The position numbers and the translations under genes were made by a program. A stretch of 64,000 bases of DNA, from assembly GCA_022410635.1 (NCBI GenBank), contig JAJVDF010000507.1, forward strand, positions 413,006 to 477,005. The letters run 5' to 3'. Of the stretch, positions 32,370-43,949 are shown one piece after another. The stretch is from Tretioscincus oriximinensis. Its lineage: Eukaryota; Chordata; Lepidosauria; Squamata; Gymnophthalmidae. Under the pieces are notes generated by a model. That model ran no database searches, was not told the DNA's origin, and saw only the letters and a list, made by a program, of their open reading frames with translations. How positions within the stretch are numbered: the first letter of the stretch is position 1; each line of letters opens with the position of its first letter.

Positions 32370-33190
32370 TTTTTTTTAATAATAATTTTTATTTTTCATA
32401 ATCCAAGAATATACAACAAGAAAACCAGTAACAAATACATATACCCTGAAAACATATCCTACCCCAATCCCTGCTCCAAGAGGACCAATGTGTGAATTAT
32501 AATCTCATATTTTGATTATATACCATGGAAATAGTATTTGTCAAGATTTCACTTACATTTTTAGCAACATCATAGGCAATTAAAGAATGCCAATTCATTT
32601 CCTATGTAGATTTGCCCAATAATCCACATACTCAGGTGTCTTTTTTCCCTAATAACCTCGTTTAGAAGCATCTCTGCCATATATTCATACCATAGTAAAA
32701 TAGACCATTTCCTACTATCCTTCCAACCCGGAGCTATCACGATCTGTCCTGCCCATATCCTCTTACTGTTATATATGCTAACTGGGATCAGGTAATTTCA
32801 ATAGGTAACCTATTGTTAAGTGTGATTTGGTCTTGGTGAGGTTAACTCCAATCATTGCCCGTAGTTCATCTATAACTAAATCCCCCAAACTCTGAATTTG
32901 TAGACACTCGTACCACATGTATATCAGATTTCTTATCACCTGGCACTCATGTCAACAAGAAAAAATGTTTCCCATATGGGAGATTTTTTGCTGGAATCTT
33001 ATACCATCTCGTAAGGATTTTTAACTGTAATTCCTCAATTTTATTATATTTTATGCTATTTATATCCTGATCCCAACTTTCCCATCCCAAATTGGAAAAA
33101 AGCATGTGTGGAGCCATAGGATCTTGAGAAATATTTGGTTGTTATATTTTACTTCCATTAAAAGGATATATAGTTGTCCCGTAGTATTTT
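32370..33190 (-). mobile_element. L1 LINE, ORF2 C-terminus and 3' UTR
   Basis: A T-rich run at 32370-32395 is the reverse of the poly-A tail. Reading the minus strand from 33080, IEELQLKILTRWYKIPAK is followed by a decayed Cys motif and later IVIAPGWKDSRKW. These correspond to LKELQLKITSRWYRTP and GWKDVSKL in the better L1 copy at 10.8 kb. Frameshifts are numerous. 5'-truncated and inactive. Confidence 0.75.
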
Positions 33191-33514
33191 TTGTCTTTTT
33201 ATTTTTTTGTCTATTGTGTCTTCACAAGTAGGTGATGTAAACTGCTTCTGTATCTCTGCCAAGAAAACTACATAGATGTACCTATGCAGTTAATCGCACA
33301 TAACTCACTGGTACTCAGCATCAGATTAATGCATGTTAAAATCAGTGCCCTGAACTGCACTCTGAAGTAAACAGCTAACCAGTGCAAATCTTTCAAATAA
33401 ATTGTTATGTTTTTCAAGCTCCCAGCTTTTCAGACTACAGATTTCCATCAATAATCAAGCTGCTGCATTCTGCACTAGTTTTAGTGGTCTTAAGAGTTTT
33501 GCTTCCTGATCATT

Positions 33515-33810
33515 ATGTACAGTTGTTGTTGCTCAGACCTTCAGATGTCCAACTGTTCATGACCTCATGTACCATAGCAGATAAGCTATTCTGTCTTCCA
33601 CTACCTTCCAAAGTCTGACTATTTTTTGTTGCTTCTGTGACACTATCATCTCATCCTTAACTGTCACCTTCCCATTTTGCCTTCATAATACCTTATCATT
33701 ATGTGTCCAAAGTATTTGAACCTGAACTTTAGTATTTGTCATTCCAATGAGCAGTCAGGGTTGATTTCCTTTAAAATTGATTGACTTGATCTCTTTTTCT
33801 CCTGCACACC
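33515..33810 (-). mobile_element. RTE-BovB LINE fragment
   Basis: The plus strand reads TCCAACTGTTCATGACCTCA, CTGTCTTCCACTACCTTCCA, CAAAGTATTTGAACCTGAAC and GTCAGGGTTGATTTCCTTTA in the order found in the reverse complement of the BovB 3' coding region. Translated on the minus strand it gives IKGNQP-LLIG, KVQVQILWTHNDKVL and DEMI-, a decayed form of the FKEISPECSLEG...LQYFGHLMRR region. RTE-BovB is widespread in squamates and ruminants. Confidence 0.7.
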
Positions 33811-34105
33811 AATATTGCAAGTTATTTAGAGCTAGTTTGACAGAGGATGNCCCCTCCAATAATTTATGTTCTGCTTCCAGGAGACTATTAGCTGTTCTGT
33901 CAATATGTACAGCAGTGTCAAGGCTGTGAGCCTTTAAGGATCTGTCTTCATGTCTGTGGAACTTCATCTGGAGCTTTGGTTGGAAGTGGAACCTCTTCAT
34001 TTCTGAAAGGGCCTAAAAAAGTTTCTTTTCGACTCTCCAGAGTGAAGATTTTATGTTGTTTGTCGAGATGGGATTTTGGTTATTAGATATTTGTGTGGTC
34101 GTTGG
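33811..34105. other. Spacer; an unassigned minus-strand frame
   Basis: An 81-codon minus frame (33755-34000) overlaps the BovB relic and may be more of it, but its upstream part is not recognised. Confidence 0.35.
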
Positions 34106-34605
34106 TTCATAAGAACATAAGAAGAGCTATACTGGATCAGGCCACAGCCCATCTAGTCCAGCATTCTGTCTCACACAGAGGCCAACCAGATGAAAGCAAA
34201 TGGTCATGCACCTGTTCATGACTGTCTGCAAAGGAGTCCTGCCTGTTGCTCCATCACAGAGGCAACATCCAGACATCCATCCTAGTACCCATTTATACCC
34301 TTGGTGTCCATAAACATGTCTAGTCCTGTCTTGAAACTATCCAAGCTGTTAACTACCACTACCTCTTCAGGAAGTAAATTCCACAGGCTGATGACTCTCT
34401 GTGTGAAAAAATACTTTCCTTTGTCTGCTCTCACTTTTCTGCCCATCAGTTTTAAGGAGTGCCCTCTGGTCCTTGTGTTGTGTAATACAGAAAACATTTT
34501 TTCTCTATTCATCCTGTCCATCCCATGCATGATTTTGTACACTTCGATCAGATCACCTCTCAAACGTCGCCTTTCACCTGACTTCATAAGGTTCGCTAGT
34601 ATTAT
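34106..34605 (-). mobile_element. CR1 LINE, well-preserved C-terminus and 3' UTR
   Basis: A 101-codon minus frame (34282-34587) encodes the CR1 ORF2 C-terminal end: ERRRLRGDLIEVYKIMHGMD, RTRGHSLKLMGRKVR, GKYFFTQRVISLWNLLPEEV and SLDSFKTGLD. The 3' UTR and AAGAACATAAGAAG (reverse of the TTCTTATG tail) follow to 34106. This is the least decayed CR1 piece in the window. 5'-truncated. Confidence 0.88.
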
Positions 34606-35255
34606 GATTATATGTATATGTTATTATGCTCTTTGGAGAAAAGGGTGTAAAAATAAACATCATCATCGTCAACCATCAGTCATCATTATTTCAACAAACT
34701 CCAAAAGTCTTCTTCAGCATNCAGCCTTCCTTTTCGTCCTGTTCTCACAATTGCTTGTGATTACCATAAAAACTGTAGCTTTTACTATAAAAATATTTGT
34801 CACCAAAAGGAAGTCTCTTTGTTTTCTGTAGGAAGAATGCTGCCCCTGGCAATAAAAATACAATTTAATTTTCCATTAAGATAGGCTCTAATCCTGAAGA
34901 CAATATTAACATTAGGCCATGATTAATGAACAAGACATATAAAGTATGGGATCAATACTGTACACAATGTATCTCATTTAAGAACTCCATTGTGCAGGTC
35001 TCAAGGGAATGTCCATATTGTATATTAAGTACTGCAATGATAGGTATAAAGAGCAAGGTGTCATTGGGAAGATACCACTGTAAGCTATAGTCTTCACCCT
35101 GCAAGCAGGTGATAAAGGATATTGGTTATTTGATGTTGACCAGAAAATGACAGCAGCACCTTGGATGACCAAGCAACTGTCTCTAGGGATAGCATTGTGT
35201 GCTGCACATGCAGAGGGGGCTAGAAAAGGTGGCCTAATCAAAATTAGTTACTACC
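34606..35255. other. No gene recognised
   Basis: Contains a CATCATCATCGTCAACCATC simple stretch near 34658 and an 87-codon minus frame (34978-35241) without a domain. Confidence 0.4.
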
Positions 35256-35259
35256 ATTA

Positions 35260-36540
35260 GCCGTGGTCAATGGCCATCTTCACAGCCGTAGAAAAACAAA
35301 GGTGAAAAGACATGCACCAGGTACACAAAGTGCACTGTGATTATAATTTGGAATTCAGTACATCAAACAACAACCATCCAGAATGGCACTTGACCTTCAT
35401 CATCTGTGCGCTATCAAAGCTAACTGCTGATATCGCTGCTTTTAACAGGGTCCACTTCCCAGAGAAAGGCAGCCTTTAAGAACATGGCACACTCTATTCA
35501 CTGTAGTAATAAGTCAAAGGCTGAACAGATGCCTCTCTGGGTTGGTTTTATGATTAAAAATTCCACTGCCTCTAAACCTGAAAATTTCCAAATGGGACAT
35601 TCTGAGCATGTAATTTCTATGCATCTCCTACTTAAAAATGAGCAGCATGCTACACTCTTCAGAGGATATGCTCCAAATCATCAATCTGACCCTATAGATA
35701 AGGACAAGCTTTATGCTGACATGTGCAGGTTTACTCAAAACATCCCCACAAATTACAAGGTCATCATCCTTGGTGACTTTAATGCCAGAGTAGGTAGAGA
35801 GTCAGCAGTTGGGGAAGGAATACTTGGCAAATACAGTGTTGGAAACTGCAATGAAAACAGGTGTCTTCTGCAAGAGTTCTGTGCCAAACAGCAACTTGCC
35901 ACTGCCAACATCATTTTTCAGCAGATGGACAGTCTAAAAATAATTTGGATGCATCCCAGATCCAGACACTTGCACCTCATAGATTACATTTTAATGCACC
36001 AGAAAGACACAAGTGATGTCCAATGCAGAATATCGCAAATACTACTGTCTTGTCCTCTGTAAATTTAGACTGTGCTTCAAACCCAAGCTCAAAAAGGAAG
36101 CATTCCAAGGAAGTAGTTGTAGATCAGCAAGTTCTGGTCAGTTGCATTAAAAATTGATGTTCAGGTGAACCTCCANTTGAGACGTATAGATTCCAGGTGC
36201 ACCATTTCCCTTTGCTAGAAACACTCTGGAAATACATAAAACCCAACAACCTGCAGACATCTTAGAAATCCTAGGATTCTTTCATAAAGAAGAATAGAAA
36301 CTTGTTTGATGAAAGGTACAAATAGATCCTGAAGCTTAACAAAGAAGAGATCTACCCACTAAACACACCTCGTTCACCCATCATGTTCCAGTACGAAACC
36401 AGCTTTCTGACTCATATGAACAATCATTAGGTATTGAACAATCATTCCTCATTGCAATTTTCAGAAAAAGGAAAAACATGAACTCCCACCAACTGGAATC
36501 TAGCTGTCATTCATCTCTGCCTCTTAGAATGAAATCTTGG
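35260..36540 (+). mobile_element. LINE endonuclease (APE-type) relic
   Basis: A 192-codon open frame (35484-36062) contains the apurinic-endonuclease motif VIILGDFNARVG and, further on, LLQEFCAKQQLATANIIFQQ, WMHPRSRHLHLIDYIL. After 36062 the frame breaks but a decayed HR-VLCKFRLCFKPKLKK segment follows. Upstream, IKANC-Y-CF...PRERQP around 35410-35480 fits the endonuclease N-terminus. In the source family this domain nicks target DNA. I could not assign the LINE clade; it is not BovB or L1 by motif. No RT follows. Not a host gene. Confidence 0.75.
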
Positions 36541-37935
36541 GGCTCTTGGCAGAGTGGCTTTTCCCAGATTAGTTAAAATACATTTTTCACCTCTTTCTTT
36601 TCCTGTCTCAGCAACCACAGTAATTGTCAACATTATTTTTAAATAACTCATTCATTTAAATTCATGAAAAGCTGTTGTTTTCATGTTATTTGACTACTAC
36701 TCATTTTCAATACAGTAAGCTCTGCACTTCAGCCTTTTCAACTGTATCTTTCAGCTGTATGATTTAGAATCAGCTTCCTGTCAAATTTGATTTTTGTCAA
36801 TTCTGAGGGCTTTTTTAATGCTTTAATTGAGTCTTAAAGTAATTGTTTTTCAGAAGCCCTTTGTTCTAAAACTCTTCTATAAATCTGGTCAATGTGACAT
36901 TTGTGAAATTATCACCGAAGATCCTGAAAACTGGAGTTTGTGCCAAAGTTTAGCTTTTTGTTTATTAAGATCAGTACATATCAATTCATGTCCTGTAGTA
37001 TATTTTTCCTCCCCTACCCCTGAGGAAATTCAAGCAGGTAAATGCCACTAAAAAGGAACCCAGCTTGAAAACATAAAATAGCATTCACCTCAGAGAGTTC
37101 TTCCATTTTATTTAGCAAAAACTGAGCTGTTATATACCAAGGCTTTGTGCTTATATAAAAAAGGAAAACAACTTTTGGAATATTATGCCATTTTGCAGGC
37201 TCTTTCCAGTTCAAAAAGACTAAACATTGTATTTTACAATGCTCTCAGGCTGCTTGCTTTCTTAAAAGTGATAAAAATTACTGAGTGGTCTGCAGTCACC
37301 CAAATATCTTTGAAAATGTCTCCTAGCACTAATAAATGGAAAGCTTTCAACTGCAACTGACAATTTGAAAGCTACAGAAAACACAAAAGGAGAAAGACAA
37401 AAGAATGATCTCAAAAATGCTTTATTATACGATTGTAATTTCTATAGAAATAAGTGGCCTTTGTTAGAATTTTAAAAATATATTAAAGATTACTTTTTAA
37501 TCTTTTTAAGCTATTATAGCCAAGCAACACAATTTTTCTATATTCTCTACGTTTCTGTTGTAAACCCAACCCCTGAAAATATCAACTTTGGGCTGGAAAT
37601 ATTTCACTTACTAGAGTTCGGCTAACAAACACATAACTAAATCCCATTTTCAAAGTGAGCAAATCCCATTATTAGGAGTAGCATGTGAGTTTTGACACAG
37701 TAATCCTGAAACAACAAATGCACAGAATTCATATTTTCATGTTTTCCCAGGTCAACAAAAGCAATTATATCTACAGTTCAGCTACAGTTGCCTGAAATCT
37801 ATAGGCAGATAGTTACCCAGAGCACAACAGAAGCATCTGGAACCAACTTGGGTGAGAAATTACTCTTTAATATCCAGGACCTTCCTTGTGGAGTATCTAC
37901 TCCACCAGCCAACACATGTGTAGTCCAATCTAGTG
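36541..37935. other. No gene recognised
   Basis: AT-rich with frames under 80 codons and no repeat signature seen. Confidence 0.4.
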
Positions 37936-38192
37936 TTCAGTTTGGTGCAGTAGTTAGAGTGTTGGACTCTTATCTGGTGGTCTCCCGGTTTGATTCCATA
38001 CTCCTCCAGGAAGCCAGCTAGGTGATCTTGAGCCAATCACAGTTCTTAGTACTCTCTCAGTCCAGCATACTTCACAGGTTGTCTGTTGTGAAAGCAACAA
38101 AAAGCTATGTGTGTCCACCTACAGTTGGCCACCCTGAGGCCTTCGGGTACAGGGCAGGATATAAGTATAAATATAAAAGTGAATAAATAATC
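37936..38192 (+). mobile_element. CORE-SINE with L2-type tail
   Basis: tRNA-like head (CAGTTTGGTGCAGTAGTTAG; B box CCGGTTTGATTCC), the CORE segment (AAGCCAGCTAGGTGATCTTG, AGCCAATCACAG), and a 3' tail GGCCACCCTGAGGCCTTCGG then ATATAAGTATAAATATAAAA shared with L2. A member of the MIR-like CORE-SINE group. Confidence 0.85.
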
Positions 38193-38539
38193 TCAGATGA
38201 TCTAGAATCCCCAAAGATGGCTTCCATAAATATTTTATAAGGATGTCTTTTCAGGTATTTATTGTCACAGCATTATCACTTGGCTTTTTTATGACCCCAT
38301 GATATCCTTTGAGAATAAATGAGTTCTATGGGTATACTGAATAAATGGGATGTCTGTGGGCCCATCCAGACATAAACACACACCAGACCACTTGAAATAC
38401 ATAGAGTTAGGAAAAGCTTTGCAAGTGCTCTACTGGGAGACCTGCCCCTTTACCACTGCTCGAACAGAACTACCTGGCTGCATCCATATAGTATTTGTTT
38501 ATTCTGGGATTTCTCAATGCTCCAGGTCAGCGCTCACTT
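38193..38539. other. No gene recognised
   Basis: A 63-codon frame only, with no repeat signature. Confidence 0.35.
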
Positions 38540-38850
38540 AACCTTTAATTATGTTCTGGATTTTGTTGTTTTCTCAACACCTGAGAACTTTTAGTTTCGT
38601 TTCATGGTTTCTATGTGCAAAGCTTAGCTGAGTGGGAAACCATTGTAATTTGAATAGACTGATATATTGGAGGAGGAGCCCCTGCTGAGAGTACAAATAG
38701 CGGGTTTTAATGGTTCTGAATCACTTTGAATCTTTGATCGTATTGTTTGCTGCTTAATAAAGGATTAAGAGAGAGACCTGATTCTCTGGTATCTAAAGGA
38801 GGGACCTGTTCATTGCTAATACTACCGTTCATATTAGCAATTTCATTTGC
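38540..38850 (+). mobile_element. Possible LTR-like block
   Basis: Contains AGAGTACAAATAGCGGG (weak TATA-like, about 38686-38702), then TTGCTGCTTAATAAAGG (poly-A signal near 38757), then GAGAGAGACCTGATTCTCTG, a U3-R-U5-like order. A perfect 10-bp hairpin (ATTGCTAATA, 38812-38821; TATTAGCAAT, 38832-38841) marks its 3' side. No convincing termini or target duplication, so only suggestive. Confidence 0.3.
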
Positions 38851-39525
38851 TGGCTGTATAGTAGTTCCTCCTACCTAATGTTATTTGATAGTTTAATGTT
38901 AATATCAGATTCCTTCACTACTTATCCAATCCGCATAGATGTATCTATCATTAAGGTACTTTTAATGAATACAGTTGTGACTTGTAAGAAATTGGGTTTT
39001 TTTAAAAAAAAAATCACATATGATTCATTATGCATACAAAGTATGGCGTGATCAAATATCATTGGCTAGTTCCTCTTTCCAGATTAGCAGTGACTAAAAT
39101 CCAACACTCTCACAGTTTCTTTCTAAAACTATCCAATATACCTTTGCACAATGACCATATTTAATGCTTCAACAACTGTTTTTCCTACTAAGCTGATAGT
39201 CCAATAAATTAGCTGTAAAACAGTTTTATATAAAATCTAGTGTGACAAATGCAACAAATTCAATTTGCAAGCAGATTACGGACCTTATATGAATGCAGTC
39301 CTCATGTCTTCCTGGAACCCTATCTCCTTGAATAGAAAATGGCCCAGGGACTATTTCATGTGCTTGATGACACCCTGCCTCCTATTCATTAACATCACAG
39401 CTGCAGGTAGCAAGTATGAAATCTGCACAGTGTTTTTCTTAATGTACAGGGATAAGAGTGGTATAAGCTCTCTTGTTTTTCCATTTGTGCCATAAAACTT
39501 AAATCTCCTTGCATATACTCTTTAA
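38851..39525. other. No gene recognised
   Basis: AT-rich sequence with one 76-codon frame that has no domain. Confidence 0.4.
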
Positions 39526-39652
39526 TTTCAGAGAAACTGCTGTGATAATCAAGTAGAAAGTCCAGCAAAGGGGCTAGTTACTTAGAGACTAACAGTAGAA
39601 AAGTAGGTGGCATAAGCTTTTATAGACACATCTACTTCTTCAGATGCTCTTT
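39526..39652 (-). mobile_element. PLE terminal repeat copy
   Basis: TTTCAGAGAAACTGCTGTGA, GTCCAGCAAAGGGGCTAG, GGTGGCATAAGCTTTTATAG, CTTCTTCAGATGC. On the minus strand CUGAAGA is intact and stem II is GTAGAT/GTCTAT (two G-U wobbles), but GAAA has become AAAA, which should abolish any hammerhead activity. Confidence 0.65.
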
Positions 39653-40335
39653 AATGTTAACTGATATTGCAAGAACTTCTGCTGAAGACAGAAAACAAAT
39701 GGTTAGAAATGTTATTTACATTAGTAGGTGGAATTTATACATGTTATAAAAATAAGGAATATTCAACTGTGGAATATGCATTATTTTTATAATGTTTATA
39801 AATTCCAGCTACTGATGTAAATAACAAATCTAAATACAAATTTGTCACTTTGAAATTTTCTTTGATTCACCATTATAGCCTGCAGCTGATGTATTTTTTC
39901 TTTTTCTTCTTTTGAACTCAGGGTCCTTTAGTTTTCCAACCTAAATAATCCTTAAACAACAAATTTCATAAAAGTCAGGGAGTTTACTTCATCAATTCAT
40001 ATTAAATATTTGCTAACAAATGCAAAAATCTAACCTTTGTTGTTTAAACTACTAGTGTGGTTTGCCGCAGGTGTTTGAGCATCAGCACATAGCAAAGTGT
40101 CATTGTTAAGTACATGCTCAGTACACATTGAGTCAATTAGCCAAGTTCTATTTTTCTTTCTGTCACAAGACACAATCAAAGCATAGTCCTTTCGTTCTTT
40201 CTTGCTTCACTTTGTCTCTTTTGCCAATGCTCCTTCTTAGTTGTAGCTCTGTTGGCATTTTTGCAATGTATGACAGCAGAACATTTAATGCACCTCTGCA
40301 CAGCAAATGACTTAGATAAGAACGCTGCTCTCTCA
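39653..40335. other. No gene recognised
   Basis: AT-rich sequence with short frames only. Confidence 0.35.
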
Positions 40336-40339
40336 AGAG

Positions 40340-40770
40340 CACTTGGTGGTAAACCTTTGCTGGCCTACAAACAACCACCCAACCTCAAACAATTACTCAC
40401 ACAGTTGGAGAACTAGACCCTTCCACAAACCCAGATATCAACTCTGCTCATACATCCACCCTGGCAATGTAATCACAGGACCTGATAACACCACCATATT
40501 AAAGGCACTTTTATATGATCATCTTCTAATGTGGTGTATTCCATTTTCTGCCAACAATGCCCTTCAACACTCTACATTGGGCAAACAGGACAATCCCTAC
40601 ACCAGAGAATAAATGGACACATTTATTTGTTGGAATCCAGTATCCAAATCCAAATCTGCAATGTCTTATAAACGGAAGACTAATTGGTCCCAGCTTTCAT
40701 CCAAGGATGACATCACAATGTATCACTCTTTTAACACCTTCCAGCAATTGAGAATTCTCCAGAGCCAGGA
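40340..40770 (+). mobile_element. Penelope-like element: linker and GIY-YIG endonuclease relic
   Basis: The linker reads TLLAYKQPPNLKQLLTQ (near 40355). A frame from 40528 to the stop at about 40666 reads NVVYSIFCQQCPSTLYIGQT then GQSLHQRINGHI. This has the PLE GIY-YIG elements in order: V-V-Y, the Cys-x2-Cys pair that sits between them, Y-I-G, the catalytic-type arginine in QRI, and the histidine of NGH. The endonuclease is the DNA-cutting domain unique to canonical PLEs. The RT domain is missing and the frame shifts before and after. Confidence 0.75.
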
Positions 40771-41034
40771 TATGAACATTTGAGCTTTAGCATCTGCTCG
40801 TTTCACCTCAATATCTCCTGCAGCTGATGGTGTTTCAACAACAGAACATAAATCTTCCTGGATTAAATAGCTCCTCATATTTTGACATTAGAAAACATAA
40901 TAAGTTTCATATAGCTGTTCAAAAAGTTTTCACCATTCTGAAATCAATAGCTCCTTCCACAAAGCACCAGTCTTTCTATTGGTCTCAAAGGATATGACTC
41001 TGGGCCCATAACCTGTTGAGAATTATTTCAGAGT
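40771..41034. other. Spacer, possibly PLE-derived
   Basis: No further PLE motif could be read after the GIY-YIG domain and no terminal repeat is found here. Confidence 0.35.
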
Positions 41035-41344
41035 TGTTAACAGTTCTTGAAAAGAAAAGAAAAAGCAGCCCAGCACTGAGGCGGGAACATCCAGGTCAGG
41101 AAAATAACAACAAAGTAGCATTCCACAGGAAAGTATTTATTCTTAGTTCTAGCAAATCGTTCTGCACCATATGATCCAGTCAAGGAACACAAAGCAGTTA
41201 CAATATTTACATTATACACATATTAACCAATCAGGTAAAAGGTCAAATATCACAAGGTGATGCCTTGTGCTTAACCTTGTGTTTCAAATTAGATTGCATT
41301 AGCTAGATCAGCCTCTAATTGCTGAGAAATTGCATATCCTGACA
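41035..41344 (-). mobile_element. LTR-like block, minus strand
   Basis: A 310-bp block starts TGTTAACAG and ends ATCCTGACA. Read on the minus strand it has ATTGG and a TATAATG box in the first half, AATAAATAC as poly-A signal (reverse of TATTTATT near 41134), then a short GC-richer U5-like part. Ends match only as TGT-A. No target-site duplication. A solo LTR is a reasonable but unproved reading. Confidence 0.4.
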
Positions 41345-42885
41345 TATGGTTTGAAACATTGCTGTCCAGACCAACTTTTGCACTTATACTTATTTGTCAT
41401 ATTTGTTTTTTTTTCTTCATTCATTTCTTTCATTCACAATCATTCTTCAGATCATAACTGAAATCAGTAGTGACTTGAAAGAACATTTTTACAAAGACTT
41501 GAATTCCTGCACAGGTTTACTCTTCTCTCTATTGTGATTCACATTACAGAATGGGATTACTTCATATGTTGCCACTGACTCCGTGGTATTATGTATTTGT
41601 CACTGGTACACTGTATCTGAATCTTTCAACTTTAATTCCAAGACATGTTCAAGTGCAGGCATCATGCTTGGTATGTATTTCATCTGGATTGCTCAGCTGG
41701 GAAACCAAAGTAAATGTTAGCTATATTTTTCTTAAATAACCTTTTAAATCTGATAAAGCAGCACATTTGTTTTGGGTGCTTATATGACAAGGAAAAGAGG
41801 CGAGAACATAGGAAACAAAGAGACCCACGTATGATTAATATTTGTTTGTGCACATTTAAGTTCCCCAAACCTTTTTTNAATCTTTTCAACAAGAAACATT
41901 TTTGAAAATATTGCTACCGTCTATAATATTTCCCCATTGGTTCAGCTTGCTGAGGAATATTTACAATTGAGCATGGTATTAAACTAAAATCATAAACTCT
42001 ACCTGTATAGCATGAATTCCCAAGATTCATGTCTTATGCATTAGCAATTTAGTTTTTTGCAGTTCAAATTTCTGGCTGGTTACTCATTGAACAAATCCAA
42101 CAATTTTGCTTTGCTTTTTCTGTCTGGGGCATCTTTTACGTAAATCAGCAATAAATGGGAAAAGATTGAGAAGCCTGAATGCCATTGAATATATATTCCA
42201 ACTGGGATTTTTAAAACGACACCCCTTCCATTCAGTTGTATGCTTTGAAACAAGGGGAATCAACAATTTGATCTCTTTAGTTCCAGTACTCGTGATCCTT
42301 TTACTATGTATTTATTTGTTTTTCAATAAAAATGATGTTTTCCTGTTTCCCAGTTACATCATTTTGTGGGTAATACTGAATTAATTATAATCAGAAATAA
42401 CCTATGCTTATAAATAATGTAAAGAAAGAGACAATATAAAAAAGAGGGGAGGGGAATTATTTTGATTTGCTCTTTAGTCACATCTCTTATTTTTGGTCAG
42501 CTTTACTTCTGACTATTTAGCCTTTAATTATACATACAAAGGACCTTCCTTATTAGCAGGTTTTCCAATTCCATTTAGTGAAAAAAGGATACAAATGCAG
42601 GCTAAAGTCTGGACTCATAAAGAATGCCTGGAAACTCTTTACACATCAACAGCTATGGAGCACACACAATTGACTCGAATTGTTCCTCCACCAAAAAGGC
42701 TGTGTTTGCCCAAAGATACACGGCATAATGTGCAGCTGGAATGACTTTGGCCACAAGAAGATAGATATGTTAGCCTGCTCATACAGAGTATGGCAGGCTG
42801 GACAAATAAAGGTTACAAGCAGCACGTTTGGGAAATAATGTCCATGTGGAGCCTTACAAGACACCTGGACTGTAGGACAAGAACA
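41345..42885. other. No gene recognised
   Basis: Frames up to 92 codons (42106-42384) show no domain and no recognised repeat. Confidence 0.4.
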
Positions 42886-42889
42886 GGGA

Positions 42890-43640
42890 ATTTAGATCCC
42901 TAGGTTTTTTAGACTGGAACATACCACCTCAGAAGATCTCTTTGAATGGAAGCCTAGTTGTGGTCTGGCTCTTCTAGTCAAAGGTCAACTGGATTGGGAT
43001 GGTGAACTGTTTCTTATACTATAGCTCCTCTTGGTCAGCATCAAAATATCTTGGTGGTCAAATTATACCCAAAAGCAAATAAGATCTCGCTTAAGTTCAA
43101 CCAACCAATAATAGTCCTAAACATTTATTTTCCTCCTGCCATCTCTAAATTTTATAAGCCAGAGCTGTGGACTGATTTGGACTTGGCTTTAGAAGAAATT
43201 AGAAAACTCTTCCTGGCCTCACTTACAATTCTATTCAGTGGTTTTAACATGAGGATTTTACATTAGTTAACAAGCTGGCTACAATGTATGGCCTGCCTCT
43301 GAATTAATTACCCTTGGGCACAGACTGAACATCAAGAAATCTAAAGATTAAAAAGGTGGGTCTAATTCTTTGCACCCTGCTACATAGACATAATGCACAG
43401 ATCCTTGCAGGGATAAAGAGCACCAATATCCACCCACTGCTTTGCGCACTCAAGCAGTGTGCTAGATTGCCTCTGTGCCTCAAAAAAATGTAAATATATT
43501 CTTGGATATTACTGTACAAGTAATTTACAAGTAGATAGTGATCACCAGCCTTTATCTATGACTCCACTTACCCAAACAGGTCAAAGATAAGCTTTTTTGT
43601 CTGATAATTGATTTCTACAGAACATTACTGAGAATCCGTC
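42890..43640 (+). mobile_element. Second LINE endonuclease relic
   Basis: Across frameshifts the plus strand reads SGGLALLVK-like (near 42965), VLNIYFPPAISKFYKPE (43100-43170), then LALEEIRKLFLASLTILFSG and FNMRI, where the usual GDFN-R- sequence has decayed, and finally ILGYY...DSDHQPLSM (43500-43560), the SDHLPL-type end of an APE-like endonuclease. It differs in motif from the relic at 35.3 kb, so two LINE groups are represented. RT is not seen. Confidence 0.6.
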
Positions 43641-43945
43641 ACAACAGGAGGCTGAGATACGAGGCAGTATGTCAACCCGGTCTTGTTCAAAGAATTTTTA
43701 TGTTCTACATTGGCTGAGGAACTATACAAAGTAGAAAAAGCAATACAAGTGTAGTTGTAGCTGAAACATTTCAGCTAAGATATCTCTGCTTACCTTCTAA
43801 AATTCCAGTGCTTTGCACCATCAGCAGCACTTCGGATATTACTTTTAAAATGCCCTGTCCTGGTGAGATAACTGAGCTATTGGAGAAAACAATAATGTGC
43901 CTCACCACTGAGAAGTCTCTACCTCAAGAGCAAGAACATCTTAAG
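43641..43945. other. Unassigned, perhaps more of the same LINE
   Basis: Broken frames follow the endonuclease relic without a readable RT motif. Confidence 0.3.
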
Positions 43946-43949
43946 GCAT

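Noticed and set aside
35484..36062. 192-codon open frame as a host gene
   Set aside because: It carries the LINE endonuclease motif LGDFNARVG and decays on both sides; proteins annotated from such frames are usually retroelement relics.
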